Shown here: positions 34,108 through 43,642 of the stretch, piece after piece
How the letters are laid out: every line of letters starts with the position of its first letter
Position numbering within the stretch: position 1 is the stretch's first letter
NCBI RefSeq assembly: GCF_000018405.1
Contig: NC_009943.1
Span: forward strand, 176,417 to 240,416
Direction of reading: 5' to 3'
Source of the DNA: Desulfosudis oleivorans Hxd3
GTDB lineage: Bacteria; Desulfobacterota; Desulfobacteria; Desulfobacterales; Desulfosudaceae
DNA length: 64,000 nt
Made by a program: the position numbers and the translations under genes
Notes under the pieces: generated by a model
The model's input: the letters and a program-made list of their open reading frames with translations, nothing else
What the model was told of the DNA's origin: nothing
Databases searched by the model: none

Positions 34108-37089
34108 ATGAAGGAAGTAAAAATCTCCCGAAGGACCTTTCTGAAGGGCACCAGCGCCACGGTTGCGCTGCTCTCCCTGAATTCACTGGGTTTTCTGGGC
34201 GGCAACACCATCGCGAATGCCACTGAGAAAATTTTTGAAGACTGGAAGTATGCCGGATGGGAGAACCTGCACAGGGAAGAGTGGACATGGGACAAGGTCA
34301 CCTACGGCACGCACCTGGTGGACTGCTATCCCGGTAACTGTCTGTGGCGGGTCTATTCCAAGGACGGGGTGGTGTTCCGTGAGGAGCAGGCCGCCAAGTA
34401 CCCGGTCATCGATCCCTCCGGACCCGATTTCAATCCCAGGGGGTGCCAGAAGGGCGCTTCCTACAGCCTTCAGATGTATAACCCTGACCGGTTGAAATAC
34501 CCCATGAAGCAGGTGGGGGGCCGGGGCAGCGGCAAATGGAAACGGGTCAGCTGGGACCAGTGCCTTGCTGAAATCGCCGAAGGCATCGTGGACGGCCTGG
34601 AGGCCCAGGGCCCTGAATCGATCATCTTCGAGTCCGGACCCGGCAACGGCGGTTATGTGCATGTCATGGCGGTTCACCGGCTCATGGTCTCCCTGGGCGC
34701 TACCGTGCTGGACCTGGATTCCACCATCGGTGACTTCAACCGGGGCATTTACGAGACCTTCGGCAAGTTCATGTTCATGGATTCGGTGGACGGCTGGTAC
34801 TTCGGCAAGCTGCTCCTGATCTGGCACATGAACCCGGTCTACACCCGGATTCCCTCTTACCATTTTATATCAGAGGCCCGTTACAACGGCGCTGAAATCA
34901 TCTCCATCGCACCGGACTACAACCCCAGCTGCATGCACGCCGACGAGTATATCCCCGTGGAAATGGGCTCCGACGCGGCCCTGGGCCTGGCCGTCTGCCA
35001 GGTGCTGATGAACAAGAAGTGGGTGGACTACCCCTTTGTAAAAGAGCAGAGCGACCTGCCCCTGCTGGTTCGAAAAGACACCGACCGGTTCCTCTCCGCC
35101 GCTGATATTGAAAAGGGCGCGCGGGACGATCAGTTCTGTTTCTGGGATTCAAAAAACAACAAGGTGGTAAAGGCTCCGCTGGAAACATTGAAGCTGCCCT
35201 GTGACCCGGCCCTGGAGGGCGTTTATAAAGCGACCCTGCTTGACGGCAAGACCGTTGAGGTAGAGCCGGTCTTCAACAAGCTCAAGGCCCTGCTGGACAG
35301 CGAGTATACCCCGGAACAGGCATCCGAGATGTGCCGCACCAATCCGGACACCATTCGGCGCATGGCGGAAAAGTGCTACAAGGCCAGCGGCGGCATTCAG
35401 GTCATGGTGGGGTGGAACTCGCCCAAGTACTATCACGGCGACCTGATTGAGCGGGCCATGTGCCTGGTGCTGACCCTTACCGGCAGCCTGGGCAAGAAGG
35501 GCTGCGGCATCCGTGGCTGGAACGAGTCCCTGTTTGAAGGGGCCTTTACCCAGATCTTCAAGCAGAAGATCGGCCTGATGAACCTGACCCGGCAGCTGCC
35601 CCTCATGCGGCGGGTGTGGGAGAGCTTCAAGAAGGAGGATCCCACCATCTCCGATGAAATGGCCTCCATCAAGCAGGAGCGGGTCATTGACCGGAACATG
35701 GTCAATTACACCATTCCCGCCTTCCTCTACTACAACCATTCGAACTACAAGAAGGCCTGGGACAACAAGGCGTGGCACTGCCCCACCATGAAACGGGAGT
35801 TCAAGGAGTATTATGACGAGGCGGTGAACAGCGGCTGGTGGGACGGCTATGTCAAGCCGGAAAAGGACCAGACCCCCACGGTCTACTGCTGGATGGGCAC
35901 CAACCCGGCCCGAAAGAACCGCGGCTGGGAGAAAAACATCCTTGGTTCCCTGTGGGATAAGTACAAGACCATTTTCGGGTTTGAAACCCGGTGGACCACC
36001 ACCCTGCTTTACGGCGACTATGCCCTGCCCTGCGCCGGTTTCTATGAAAAGCTGGATACCCGGTTCCCCACGCCCCATGTGCCCTGGCTGACCCTTACCG
36101 ACGAGGCGGTCAAGCCCATCGGCGAGTGCAAGACCGAGTGGGAGATCTGCCTGATGCTGGCCAAGAAGATCGAAGAGGCGGCCAAAAAGCGGGGCAAGAC
36201 CAACTTTGTGCCCCGGACCCCGGTCCAGGAAGAGTACATGCCCTTCCTGAACCAGTTTTCCGTACGGGACGCGAAAGGCAACGTGGAGATCAGCAAGCTC
36301 CACGACTGGCAGCTCATGGGGTCCTCCGGCAAAGACTTTGACGAGATCATGGAAGACGCCCTTCAGTCCAGCGTGATGCTGGGCAACCTGCCGCCCGGCA
36401 CCAACCTCAAGTACATGCGGGAGCACGGCATTGTCCGGTTCGTGGATGTGTCCATCTTTGACCCGGTTACCATGAACCTGGCCACGGACATCAAGCCCGA
36501 CGAGCCCATTATTCCGCTGACCTGGCATACCGGCGAGAAAAAGGTGCCCTATCCCACCTATAACCGGCGAATTCAGTTTTATATTGATCATCCGTGGTTC
36601 CTGGAGGCCAAGGAAGAACTGCCCGTTCACAAGGACAATCCCAAAATCGGCGGCAACTACCCGTTGCGGCTCACCAGTGGTCACCAGCGGTGGAGCATCC
36701 ATTCCATCTGGGTTTCCAACGAGCAGCTTCTGCGAACCCACCAGGGCCGTCCCTTCATGTTCATGAGTCCTGAGGATGCCGAGAAGCGGGGCGTCGAGGA
36801 CGGGGACCTGGTGAGAGTGTTCAACGACTTTGCGTCGTTCAAGATCCATGTCAAGGTGACGCCGGCGGCACGGCCGGAAAAGGGCGCGGCCAAGCCGGGC
36901 CAGGTGATCATCTACCACGCGTGGGAACCTTTCATGTTTCCCGAGTGGAAGAGCTACGACATCGCCATTCCCGGCATGATCAAGTGGCTGGACCTGGTCA
37001 ACAATTACGGCCATCTGCACTACTGGCGGTGGAACTGGTGCGCCCAGCCCATTGACCGGGGCATCTCCGTAAACGTGGAAAAGGCGTGA
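34108..37089 (+). CDS. Type II DMSO reductase family molybdopterin catalytic subunit (ethylbenzene dehydrogenase/alkane hydroxylase AhyA-like)
   Basis: This 993-residue protein is the catalytic alpha subunit of a Mo-bisMGD enzyme. A Tat signal (SRRTFLKGTSATVALL) leads. The FS0 cluster motif is His69-x3-Cys73-x4-Cys78-x34-Cys113, the type II pattern with a His ligand. Asp209 (STIGDFNRG) is the likely Mo ligand. Family knowledge: relatives include ethylbenzene dehydrogenase, which hydroxylates a hydrocarbon with water in the periplasm without oxygen. An enzyme of this type has been proposed as the alkane C2-methylene hydroxylase of Desulfococcus oleovorans. The order alpha-gamma-beta-chaperone and the flanking Rieske/cytochrome genes support a periplasmic dehydrogenase. 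The ATG follows AAAGGGG. A selenate, chlorate or dimethylsulfide role is less likely from context but not excluded. Confidence 0.88.
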   Translation: MKEVKISRRTFLKGTSATVALLSLNSLGFLGGNTIANATEKIFEDWKYAGWENLHREEWTWDKVTYGTHLVDCYPGNCLWRVYSKDGVVFREEQAAKYPVIDPSGPDFNPRGCQKGASYSLQMYNPDRLKYPMKQVGGRGSGKWKRVSWDQCLAEIAEGIVDGLEAQGPESIIFESGPGNGGYVHVMAVHRLMVSLGATVLDLDSTIGDFNRGIYETFGKFMFMDSVDGWYFGKLLLIWHMNPVYTRIPSYHFISEARYNGAEIISIAPDYNPSCMHADEYIPVEMGSDAALGLAVCQVLMNKKWVDYPFVKEQSDLPLLVRKDTDRFLSAADIEKGARDDQFCFWDSKNNKVVKAPLETLKLPCDPALEGVYKATLLDGKTVEVEPVFNKLKALLDSEYTPEQASEMCRTNPDTIRRMAEKCYKASGGIQVMVGWNSPKYYHGDLIERAMCLVLTLTGSLGKKGCGIRGWNESLFEGAFTQIFKQKIGLMNLTRQLPLMRRVWESFKKEDPTISDEMASIKQERVIDRNMVNYTIPAFLYYNHSNYKKAWDNKAWHCPTMKREFKEYYDEAVNSGWWDGYVKPEKDQTPTVYCWMGTNPARKNRGWEKNILGSLWDKYKTIFGFETRWTTTLLYGDYALPCAGFYEKLDTRFPTPHVPWLTLTDEAVKPIGECKTEWEICLMLAKKIEEAAKKRGKTNFVPRTPVQEEYMPFLNQFSVRDAKGNVEISKLHDWQLMGSSGKDFDEIMEDALQSSVMLGNLPPGTNLKYMREHGIVRFVDVSIFDPVTMNLATDIKPDEPIIPLTWHTGEKKVPYPTYNRRIQFYIDHPWFLEAKEELPVHKDNPKIGGNYPLRLTSGHQRWSIHSIWVSNEQLLRTHQGRPFMFMSPEDAEKRGVEDGDLVRVFNDFASFKIHVKVTPAARPEKGAAKPGQVIIYHAWEPFMFPEWKSYDIAIPGMIKWLDLVNNYGHLHYWRWNWCAQPIDRGISVNVEKA

Positions 37090-37133
37090 TCCAACGATAC
37101 CAATTCGCATAAACGAAAATATAGGGGTGAGCT

Positions 37134-37799
37134 ATGGAAAAAGTAATATGCAAAAAGATTGCAACCGCCACCAAGGAGTTGCTCAACTGTGACAGCAGTG
37201 TATGGCAAAGCGGAAAGGCGGTCCTTGAAACAGCGGCCACACCGCTGGCCAACCAGCCGTCGCCGTATATCAAGGGCGTTTATGATGAGACCAAAATCGG
37301 CGCCGTAAAGAAAATCACAATCAAGGCCGTTCACAACGGCAAGGATATCGTCTTTTATTGCGAGTGGGAAAGCGGCAAGCCCAACAAGGAGATCGGCGAC
37401 ATTAACGTGTTTCCCGACGGGGTGGCCCTGCTGTTTCCCTTTAAGGACATCGACAAAACCCCCATCAATGAAATGGGCACCCAGGACTATCCCACCAACG
37501 CATGGTACTGGCGGCCCGATTTCGAGGAAAAGCCCAAAAACCAGGTTTCCCATGGGCTCTCCACGTCCCTGTACACGGAAAAAAGCTCGATTTCTTCCTA
37601 TTCCCGGTGGGCCAACGGCAAGTGGTGTGTAGTTATGGCCCGTCCCATGAAAGCCACGCAGCCCGGCGAGGAGACCGTGGACCTGATGCCGGGCAAGGCC
37701 ATTGGTTTCGGCATTGCCGTATGGGAAGGCTCCAACGGCGAACGCGGCGGCATCAAGGCCTTCAGCAAGGAGTGGCGGGAGCTGGTGATCGAGGCGTAG
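37134..37799 (+). CDS. Heme b-binding gamma subunit (EbdC/DdhC-type) of the molybdoenzyme
   Basis: This 221-residue protein matches the ethylbenzene-dehydrogenase-type gamma domain, a beta-sandwich binding one heme b with Met and Lys ligands. Met114 in INEMGTQDYPTNAW is the candidate Met ligand; the Lys is less certain (Lys150 in YTEKSS). No signal peptide is visible, so it is probably exported together with the Tat-bearing alpha subunit. It passes electrons from the beta subunit clusters to periplasmic cytochromes. It lies between the alpha and beta genes. Confidence 0.82.
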   Translation: MEKVICKKIATATKELLNCDSSVWQSGKAVLETAATPLANQPSPYIKGVYDETKIGAVKKITIKAVHNGKDIVFYCEWESGKPNKEIGDINVFPDGVALLFPFKDIDKTPINEMGTQDYPTNAWYWRPDFEEKPKNQVSHGLSTSLYTEKSSISSYSRWANGKWCVVMARPMKATQPGEETVDLMPGKAIGFGIAVWEGSNGERGGIKAFSKEWRELVIEA

Positions 37800-37856
37800 A
37801 CCGGCGCATGTGACGCAGACAGAATATTCGACATTTAACATAAAGGAGATATACCC

Positions 37857-39026
37857 ATGGCTGTTGATGAAAAAGTCCTTACAGACAGGGAAAAGGAGCT
37901 GGCCGCGGCCTTTGAGGAGACCAAGGAGATGCTGCGCAAGTCCAATCGCCAGATCGGCATGGTGATGGATTTGAACAAGTGCATCGGCTGCCAGCTGTGC
38001 TCCATGGCCTGCAAGACCTTGTGGACCAGCAAGGAGGGTCGGGAGTACATGTGGTGGAACAAGGTCAACACCATGCCGGGCAAGGGCTCGCCCAAAGACT
38101 GGGAGAAGATGGGCGGCGGCTACAAGGTCAAGTTCGGCGGCAAGGTGATGGAACCGGTCCAGGGCAAGCACCCCACCCGAAAAGAGTTCGGCGACATGTG
38201 GGACTACAACTGGAACGACGTGGTGAACAACAAGGCCGGCGCGGTCCACCTGCAGGCCAAAAACCAGACCGACGGCAGCGTGCCGGACTGGTCCATGAAC
38301 TGGGACGAGGACCAGGGCGCCGGCCAGTATCCCAACGGCTTTTATTTTTATCTGCCCCGCATCTGTAACCACTGCGCCTATCCGGCCTGCGTGGATGCCT
38401 GTCCCCGGAACGCCATCTATAAGCGGGACGAGGACGGCGTGGTGCTCATCGACCAGGACCGGTGCAAGGGGTACCGCTTCTGCCTGGAGGCCTGTCCCTA
38501 CAAGGTCATCTATTTCAACTTTCTCACCGACACCAGCATGAAGTGCATCTTCTGCTACCCCCGGCTGGACGAGAAGGTGGCCAATGCCTGTGCCCGTCAG
38601 TGTACGGCCCGGGTCCGATGGATCGGCTACACCGAGGAGCCGGAGAGCATTATCTACAAGCTGACCAAGGTGTGGAAGGTGGCCCTGCCCCTTCACGCCG
38701 AGTACGGCACCAACCCCAACGTGTTTTACGTACCCCCCCTGGCGCCCCATCGGCTGGCGCCGGATGGCAAGATCGATCCTTCCAAACCCCGTATTCCCAG
38801 GGAGTACCTGCGGTACCTGTTCGGGCCTGAGGTGGATGCCTCCCTGGACATTATGCAGAAAGAGCTGGACAAGGTGCGGGCCGGCGGCCGCTCGGAACTG
38901 ATGGAGATCCTCAAGGCCAAGGAGTGGAAGAGCATGTTCGGCGAGTTCACCAAGGATCCGGCTGTTATGGATCGCAAGCCGCCCAAGGGCGTGACCTTTG
39001 TCCGGGACGGCATCATCACGAAATAG
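37857..39026 (+). CDS. Iron-sulfur beta subunit (NarH/EbdB-type) of the molybdoenzyme
   Basis: This 389-residue protein has four cysteine groups for an electron wire. They are CIGCQLCSMACKTLW (about 42-56), CNHCAYPACVDACP (about 173-186), CKGYRFCLEACP (about 203-214) and CIFCYPRLDEKVANACARQC (about 232-251). In the third group the usual second Cys is Tyr or Arg (CKGYRFC), consistent with a [3Fe-4S] cluster as in related enzymes. There is no signal peptide; co-export with alpha is expected. The ATG at 37857 follows AAAGGAG by 7 bases. Confidence 0.9.
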   Translation: MAVDEKVLTDREKELAAAFEETKEMLRKSNRQIGMVMDLNKCIGCQLCSMACKTLWTSKEGREYMWWNKVNTMPGKGSPKDWEKMGGGYKVKFGGKVMEPVQGKHPTRKEFGDMWDYNWNDVVNNKAGAVHLQAKNQTDGSVPDWSMNWDEDQGAGQYPNGFYFYLPRICNHCAYPACVDACPRNAIYKRDEDGVVLIDQDRCKGYRFCLEACPYKVIYFNFLTDTSMKCIFCYPRLDEKVANACARQCTARVRWIGYTEEPESIIYKLTKVWKVALPLHAEYGTNPNVFYVPPLAPHRLAPDGKIDPSKPRIPREYLRYLFGPEVDASLDIMQKELDKVRAGGRSELMEILKAKEWKSMFGEFTKDPAVMDRKPPKGVTFVRDGIITK

Positions 39027-39067
39027 GTTGTATGGCAATCATTACCAGACAGGAACGGGAGAACACC

Positions 39068-39817
39068 ATGAATCAAGCGGCGGTAGATATGGCAAACGGG
39101 TATGACGATGCACAGATGGCGGCGTTTCGCTCCGCCGAGCTGACATCGGATGCGGACAAACAGGCGGCGGCCAGAAGTGACATGTACGCGCTGATGGCCG
39201 ACCTGTTCCGGTATCCGGACAAGGAGTTCCAGGCATTTGTCAGAAACGGAGAGCTTCGGGACGCGCTGGTCGGCATCACGGAAAACCTTCCCTTTGCCTG
39301 TGCGTTGAGTGATGGGGAGACGGAAAAACTCCAGTTCTCCCCGCTCCTGGATGAAGATGGCGTGGAGGCCGGTTTTATTCGGCTGTTTGAGGCAGGGCCG
39401 GGGGACCCGCCCTGCCCGCTGATCGAAGGAAAGTACGTGAAAGACAGCAACCGGCGGGCCATTTTTGAGGACCTGATCCGTTTCTACAACCACTTCGGGT
39501 TGAGTTACGCGGAAGGGGCTCATGAGGACCGGCCGGACCATGTCATTTATGAAATGGAGTTCATGCACTATATTTGTTTTTTGACGTTGCGGGCGGGTCA
39601 GCAGGAGAAGTCCATAGAGGATCTGCTGCTGGCCCAGCGCGATTTTCTGAAACACCACCTTTTAAAGTGGGCCGGCAAACTGGCCGAACGCGTCGCTGAG
39701 GTCGTCAATGACATACCGGAGGATTATGCCGGAACGTTTTACACCAATGTCGCGCGGCTGCTGGCCCGGTTTATTGAAGCCGACTACGCTTACTTGAACG
39801 AAGCACAAACCCGCTGA
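39068..39817 (+). CDS. TorD/DmsD-family chaperone for the molybdoenzyme
   Basis: This 249-residue acidic helical protein has the TorD-family pattern YALMADLFRYPDKEF (about 40-54) and FMHYICFL. It matches EbdD/NarJ-type chaperones that hold the alpha subunit until cofactor insertion and Tat export. The ATG at 39068 follows GGGAGA; frames extending upstream overlap the beta subunit and are not credible. Confidence 0.85.
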   Translation: MNQAAVDMANGYDDAQMAAFRSAELTSDADKQAAARSDMYALMADLFRYPDKEFQAFVRNGELRDALVGITENLPFACALSDGETEKLQFSPLLDEDGVEAGFIRLFEAGPGDPPCPLIEGKYVKDSNRRAIFEDLIRFYNHFGLSYAEGAHEDRPDHVIYEMEFMHYICFLTLRAGQQEKSIEDLLLAQRDFLKHHLLKWAGKLAERVAEVVNDIPEDYAGTFYTNVARLLARFIEADYAYLNEAQTR

Positions 39818-39830
39818 TTTATAAGAGCCC

Positions 39831-40586
39831 ATGAAATTTAAAAAACTTCGGGAAAGCGCCCTGTGGCGGTCGGTGTTTCGACACAGCCTTGCCGACACGC
39901 CCCGCAACAGGGCACTTGCTGTTACGTCCAATATTTTTCTGCATGTTCACCCGGTCCAGACAAAGGCCGATGCCGTCAAGTTTCGGTTTACCTTCTGCCT
40001 GGGCGGGCTGACCCTGCTGATGTTCATCATTGAAACCGTTACCGGCGTGCTGCTGATGTTTTACTACCGGCCGGTGACCGAGTACGCCTACCTGGACATG
40101 AAGCTGCTGGAGCATACGGTCCTGTTCGGCATGTTTCTGCGCAACATGCACCGGTGGGCCGCCCATGCCATGGTGATCCTGGTGATGCTGCACATGCTGC
40201 GGGTCTTTCTCACCGGCTCCTACAAGCCGCCCCGGGAGTTTAACTGGGTGGTGGGGGTGCTGCTGCTGGTGATCACCCTGCTGCTGAGCTTTACCGGCTA
40301 CCTGCTGCCCTGGGACCAGCTGGCCTTCTGGGCCATCACCGTGGGCACCAAGATGGCCGGGGCCACGCCTTTTCTGGGCAACGAAGGTCCGTTTCACCAG
40401 CTGCTGGGCATTCACCCGTACAACGACCTTCAATACCTGTTGCTGGGCGACAGCGTGGTGGGGGGAAACGCCCTGCTGCGCTTTTACGTGCTTCACTGCG
40501 TGCTGCTGCCCCTGGCCTGCGTGGTGCTGATGGCGGTTCATTTCTGGCGGATACGAAAAGACGGCGGCATTTCACGGCCCCTGTAA
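39831..40586 (+). CDS. Cytochrome b6-like subunit
   Basis: This 251-residue membrane protein is the N-terminal cytochrome b domain with four helices and two b hemes. The ligands are His107 and His121 ([20 protein letters not shown], x13 spacing) and His222 and His237 (x14 spacing, the b6f-type value). Cys56 in FTFCLGG aligns with cytochrome b6 Cys35, which covalently binds the extra heme ci. The gene starts 14 bases after the chaperone stop. With the next gene and the Rieske protein it forms a quinol/cytochrome c oxidoreductase-like complex. Confidence 0.9.
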   Translation: MKFKKLRESALWRSVFRHSLADTPRNRALAVTSNIFLHVHPVQTKADAVKFRFTFCLGGLTLLMFIIETVTGVLLMFYYRPVTEYAYLDMKLLEHTVLFGMFLRNMHRWAAHAMVILVMLHMLRVFLTGSYKPPREFNWVVGVLLLVITLLLSFTGYLLPWDQLAFWAITVGTKMAGATPFLGNEGPFHQLLGIHPYNDLQYLLLGDSVVGGNALLRFYVLHCVLLPLACVVLMAVHFWRIRKDGGISRPL

Positions 40587-40608
40587 CCCGGGTTAAGAGA
40601 GGATATCG

Positions 40609-41352
40609 ATGGCGGAGGAAGAAAAAGGGCGAAAGACTAAACCGGAACCGCCCGAGGCGGCCGGCCGGGGGTATGTGTTTACCGTACCCGACCTGGTGGC
40701 CAGGGAGTTTGTCGCCATTCTGCTGGCCCTGATCGTTCTGTGCGTGTGGTCTATCGAGATTGACGCGCCGTTGCGGGCCATGGCCGACCCCAACTGGACC
40801 GAGAATCCGGCCAAGGCCCCCTGGTACTTTGTGGGGCTGCAGGAGCTCCTGGTCTATTTTGATCCCTGGATTGCCGGCGTGGTGGTGCCCGGCATCATCA
40901 TGGTGGGGTTGATGGTGATTCCGTACATAGACACCAACCCCCGTGGCGTGGGGGTTTATAACTTTAAGGACAGAAAATTCGCGGTATCCATGTTTATGAT
41001 CGGCTACACGATGTGGTTTGTCCTCATTGTGATCGGCGAGTTTTTCCGTGGCCCCAACTGGCATTTTTACTGGCCCTGGGAGAGCTGGGAAACGGAGAAG
41101 CTGGCCGAGGAACAGCTGGTCAATATCCCCAATACCCTGGGGTATGCCCTTATGGGCGCCTATGTGGCCCTGGGTTTTATCCGGCTGCCGGCCTTTATCC
41201 GGCAGGGGCGGCACAGGGAGCCGGGGTTTCTGATTCGTTATGCCACCACGGTGATGCTGTTTCTGCTGATGTTCGGAGTGATTATTAAAATCGTTCTCCG
41301 GCTCTTCTTTCATGTAAAATACATTATTGCGACACCCTACTTCTCGATATGA
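40609..41352 (+). CDS. Cytochrome b C-terminal / subunit IV-like protein
   Basis: This 247-residue protein starts with a charged cytoplasmic tail, then about five membrane helices. APWYFVGLQELLVYFDP (about 62-80) is the counterpart of the quinone-site PEWY region; here the Glu/Asp before Trp is Pro (APWY), while another acid could substitute. It ends with a helix and the overlap ATGA with the cytochrome c gene (41349-41352). Together with the 39831 gene it makes a split cytochrome b as in b6f-type complexes. Confidence 0.85.
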   Translation: MAEEEKGRKTKPEPPEAAGRGYVFTVPDLVAREFVAILLALIVLCVWSIEIDAPLRAMADPNWTENPAKAPWYFVGLQELLVYFDPWIAGVVVPGIIMVGLMVIPYIDTNPRGVGVYNFKDRKFAVSMFMIGYTMWFVLIVIGEFFRGPNWHFYWPWESWETEKLAEEQLVNIPNTLGYALMGAYVALGFIRLPAFIRQGRHREPGFLIRYATTVMLFLLMFGVIIKIVLRLFFHVKYIIATPYFSI

Positions 41353-43580
41353 ACGCAAAAAAAACGATTCAGGCAAGTTTCGGCATACGGGTTCTGTTTG
41401 TTGTTGTGTCCGCGGCCCTTTTGATTGTCACCGCATGGGTCATTATGGGTGAAAAAGAGGACTTGCAGCAGTGGCAGCAGCATCAGGCGGCCTATAATGA
41501 TCAGTACGCGGCCATGCTGGCGGAAAAGCTGGCCGGGGCAAAGGCGGCTGAAGACGAAGAGGCGGTAAAAAAATGGGCCAAGCTCAAGGACGGCCATGAC
41601 CGGTCCATGGATATCAAGATGCGGGCCGTGTTTTTGCCCGATGCCCAGGTGCGGGACCTTTGCCAGTCCTGCCACATGGGCATGGAAAATTCGCTGTTTG
41701 CCACGGCTGAACATCCCTTGAAGGCCCATTCTCCGGAGATTTTGGCGGATCATAAGATCACCCGCTACGGATGCTCCCTCTGCCATCATGGCCAGGGGGC
41801 CGGGCTGAACCCGGAAAAGGCCCACGGGTTTGAGGAGAACTGGGAAAAGCCGAGAATTCCGCTCAAGTATATCGAGAGCGCCTGCTTTGAATGCCACGAG
41901 AACGTGTACGGGCTCAAAGGCGCTGAAAAGGCGGCCGAAGGGAAAACGGCCTTTACGGAAATGGGCTGTTACGGGTGCCATGATGCCAACGTGATTGAAG
42001 GACTGCCCAAGTTTTCCGTACCGTTTTCCGGTATGGCCAGAAAGATTTCCAGTAAAAAATGGGTGTACAAGTGGATCGAAGACCCCCAGGCCACGCGGCC
42101 CGGAACCCTTATGCCCACGTTTCGGATGGAGCCTCAGGAACTGGCCGGTATTGTGGAGTATATCTGGTCGCTGGAGGATCCGGACCTTCGGCTTCCCGCA
42201 TTTAATACCCGCAGCGGCAGCGCCAAAACAGGCAAAGCGGTTTTTACCGACAAGGGGTGTATCGCCTGCCACAGCCCGGACCGGAACAAGGCCGGACAGT
42301 CCCGCCGGGTGCCCATGCTCTCCGATGCGGGCCAGAAGCTGACCGCCCTGTGGATGGCCAAGTGGATTGAAGACCCCCGGTCGATCAACCCGGATACATG
42401 GATGCCCAAACTTGATATTACACCGGAGGACGTAAAAAACCTCGCGGTCTATCTGACCACGGTCAAAGACGGGGAGGTGGGTACCCGGCTCGACTTTGAC
42501 ATGGCGGATGGGAAAAAAGAGGACGGCAAGGCCCTGGTGCAGGCCCGCGGCTGCCTGGGATGCCATATCGTGAAAGGGGCCGAGGACCCTTCCAAGGTGG
42601 GGGTTTCCGTGGCCGACGTGGCGGACAAGCGCATGGAGGAGCTGCCCTTCGGCAATTCCGATGTCCCTTTCACCAAGTGGGACTGGCTGGACAACAAGAT
42701 TCGCAAGCCGGACATTTACAAGACTGACGACATGCCCATGTACATGCCCGATTACGTGATGACCGACGAGGAGCGGGAGCACCTGGTCATCTTTTACCTG
42801 TACAACCGCCTGTTGGATCTGCCGGAAAACTATATTGTCCGGGCTTCCCGCCAGCAGGTTGTCAACGAGCGGGGCGACTGGATGATTCGCCACTTCAACT
42901 GCAAGGGATGCCACGAGATACTTGACGGTGAAAAACCGCGCATCGACACGTTTATCGCCAAAAAGTCCATGGTGCCGCCCCGTATCGTCAACGAGGCGGA
43001 AAAGACCCAGCCCACATGGCTTTTCAACTACCTGCGGCGGCCCAGTGCCATGCGGCCGTGGCTGGAGATGCGCATGCCCGAGTTCAATTTTACCTATGAC
43101 GATGTTCCCATGGTTATCGAACACCTGCACGCGCTGATGCCGGAAAAAAGCCGGCGCGTGAGCCCCATTCCTTATGAGCCGGCCCTGGTGCAGACCGACT
43201 ATGACGAGGAAACCATTGAAATGGGCAAGTACCGGTTCCGAAACGACAAGTGTATGCAGTGTCATCCGGTCTCTTTTACCGGCGAGCTGCCCGAGGGCAA
43301 GCAGCTGGAGGACCTTTCCATCAACCTGATGATTTCCAAGACCCGGCTGCGGTTTGAATGGATCAAGAACTTTATGCGCGACCCCAACACCTATGCCGGG
43401 GTGGGCACCAAGATGCCCTACGTGTTTTACACGCCGGACAAGGTCCCCCGCATTCCCGACCCCGAGGCGTGGCTGGACCGGACCGCGCTTTTCCTGATGT
43501 TTATGGAGGAGGTGCCCGAGGCCGTGCAGGAGGAGGAAAAACAGCGAGAGGTCGAGGAGTTTGATTTCAGCAATTATTAA
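41349..43580 (+). CDS. Octaheme c-type cytochrome, membrane-anchored
   Basis: This 743-residue protein has one N-terminal helix (about 13-36) as a membrane anchor and eight CxxCH heme sites: CQSCH, CSLCH, CFECH, CYGCH, CIACH, CLGCH, CKGCH and CMQCH. Several units carry the mono-heme cytochrome c signature W-x2-KWIEDP ... MP (WVYKWIEDPQATRPGTLMP, WMAKWIEDPRS), so it is a string of class I-like domains rather than a compact multiheme fold. It probably shuttles electrons in the periplasm between the molybdoenzyme gamma heme and the Rieske/cytochrome b complex. It overlaps the previous gene by four bases. Confidence 0.88.
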   Translation: MNAKKTIQASFGIRVLFVVVSAALLIVTAWVIMGEKEDLQQWQQHQAAYNDQYAAMLAEKLAGAKAAEDEEAVKKWAKLKDGHDRSMDIKMRAVFLPDAQVRDLCQSCHMGMENSLFATAEHPLKAHSPEILADHKITRYGCSLCHHGQGAGLNPEKAHGFEENWEKPRIPLKYIESACFECHENVYGLKGAEKAAEGKTAFTEMGCYGCHDANVIEGLPKFSVPFSGMARKISSKKWVYKWIEDPQATRPGTLMPTFRMEPQELAGIVEYIWSLEDPDLRLPAFNTRSGSAKTGKAVFTDKGCIACHSPDRNKAGQSRRVPMLSDAGQKLTALWMAKWIEDPRSINPDTWMPKLDITPEDVKNLAVYLTTVKDGEVGTRLDFDMADGKKEDGKALVQARGCLGCHIVKGAEDPSKVGVSVADVADKRMEELPFGNSDVPFTKWDWLDNKIRKPDIYKTDDMPMYMPDYVMTDEEREHLVIFYLYNRLLDLPENYIVRASRQQVVNERGDWMIRHFNCKGCHEILDGEKPRIDTFIAKKSMVPPRIVNEAEKTQPTWLFNYLRRPSAMRPWLEMRMPEFNFTYDDVPMVIEHLHALMPEKSRRVSPIPYEPALVQTDYDEETIEMGKYRFRNDKCMQCHPVSFTGELPEGKQLEDLSINLMISKTRLRFEWIKNFMRDPNTYAGVGTKMPYVFYTPDKVPRIPDPEAWLDRTALFLMFMEEVPEAVQEEEKQREVEEFDFSNY

Positions 43581-43642
43581 CCTGGATATGGGCCCAAAAT
43601 ATTCAGGTTTGTACGCGAAACGATTTTGTTTTTCCTTGCCGC

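Noticed and set aside
34108..37089. Respiratory nitrate reductase NarG
   Set aside because: The protein is exported by Tat, is shorter than NarG, has a heme-b gamma subunit of the EbdC type, and no narI-like gene follows.
35149..39038. Long minus-strand frames opposite the molybdoenzyme alpha, gamma and beta genes
   Set aside because: They are antisense shadows with His/Gly/Val-rich translations; the plus strand carries clear family motifs throughout.
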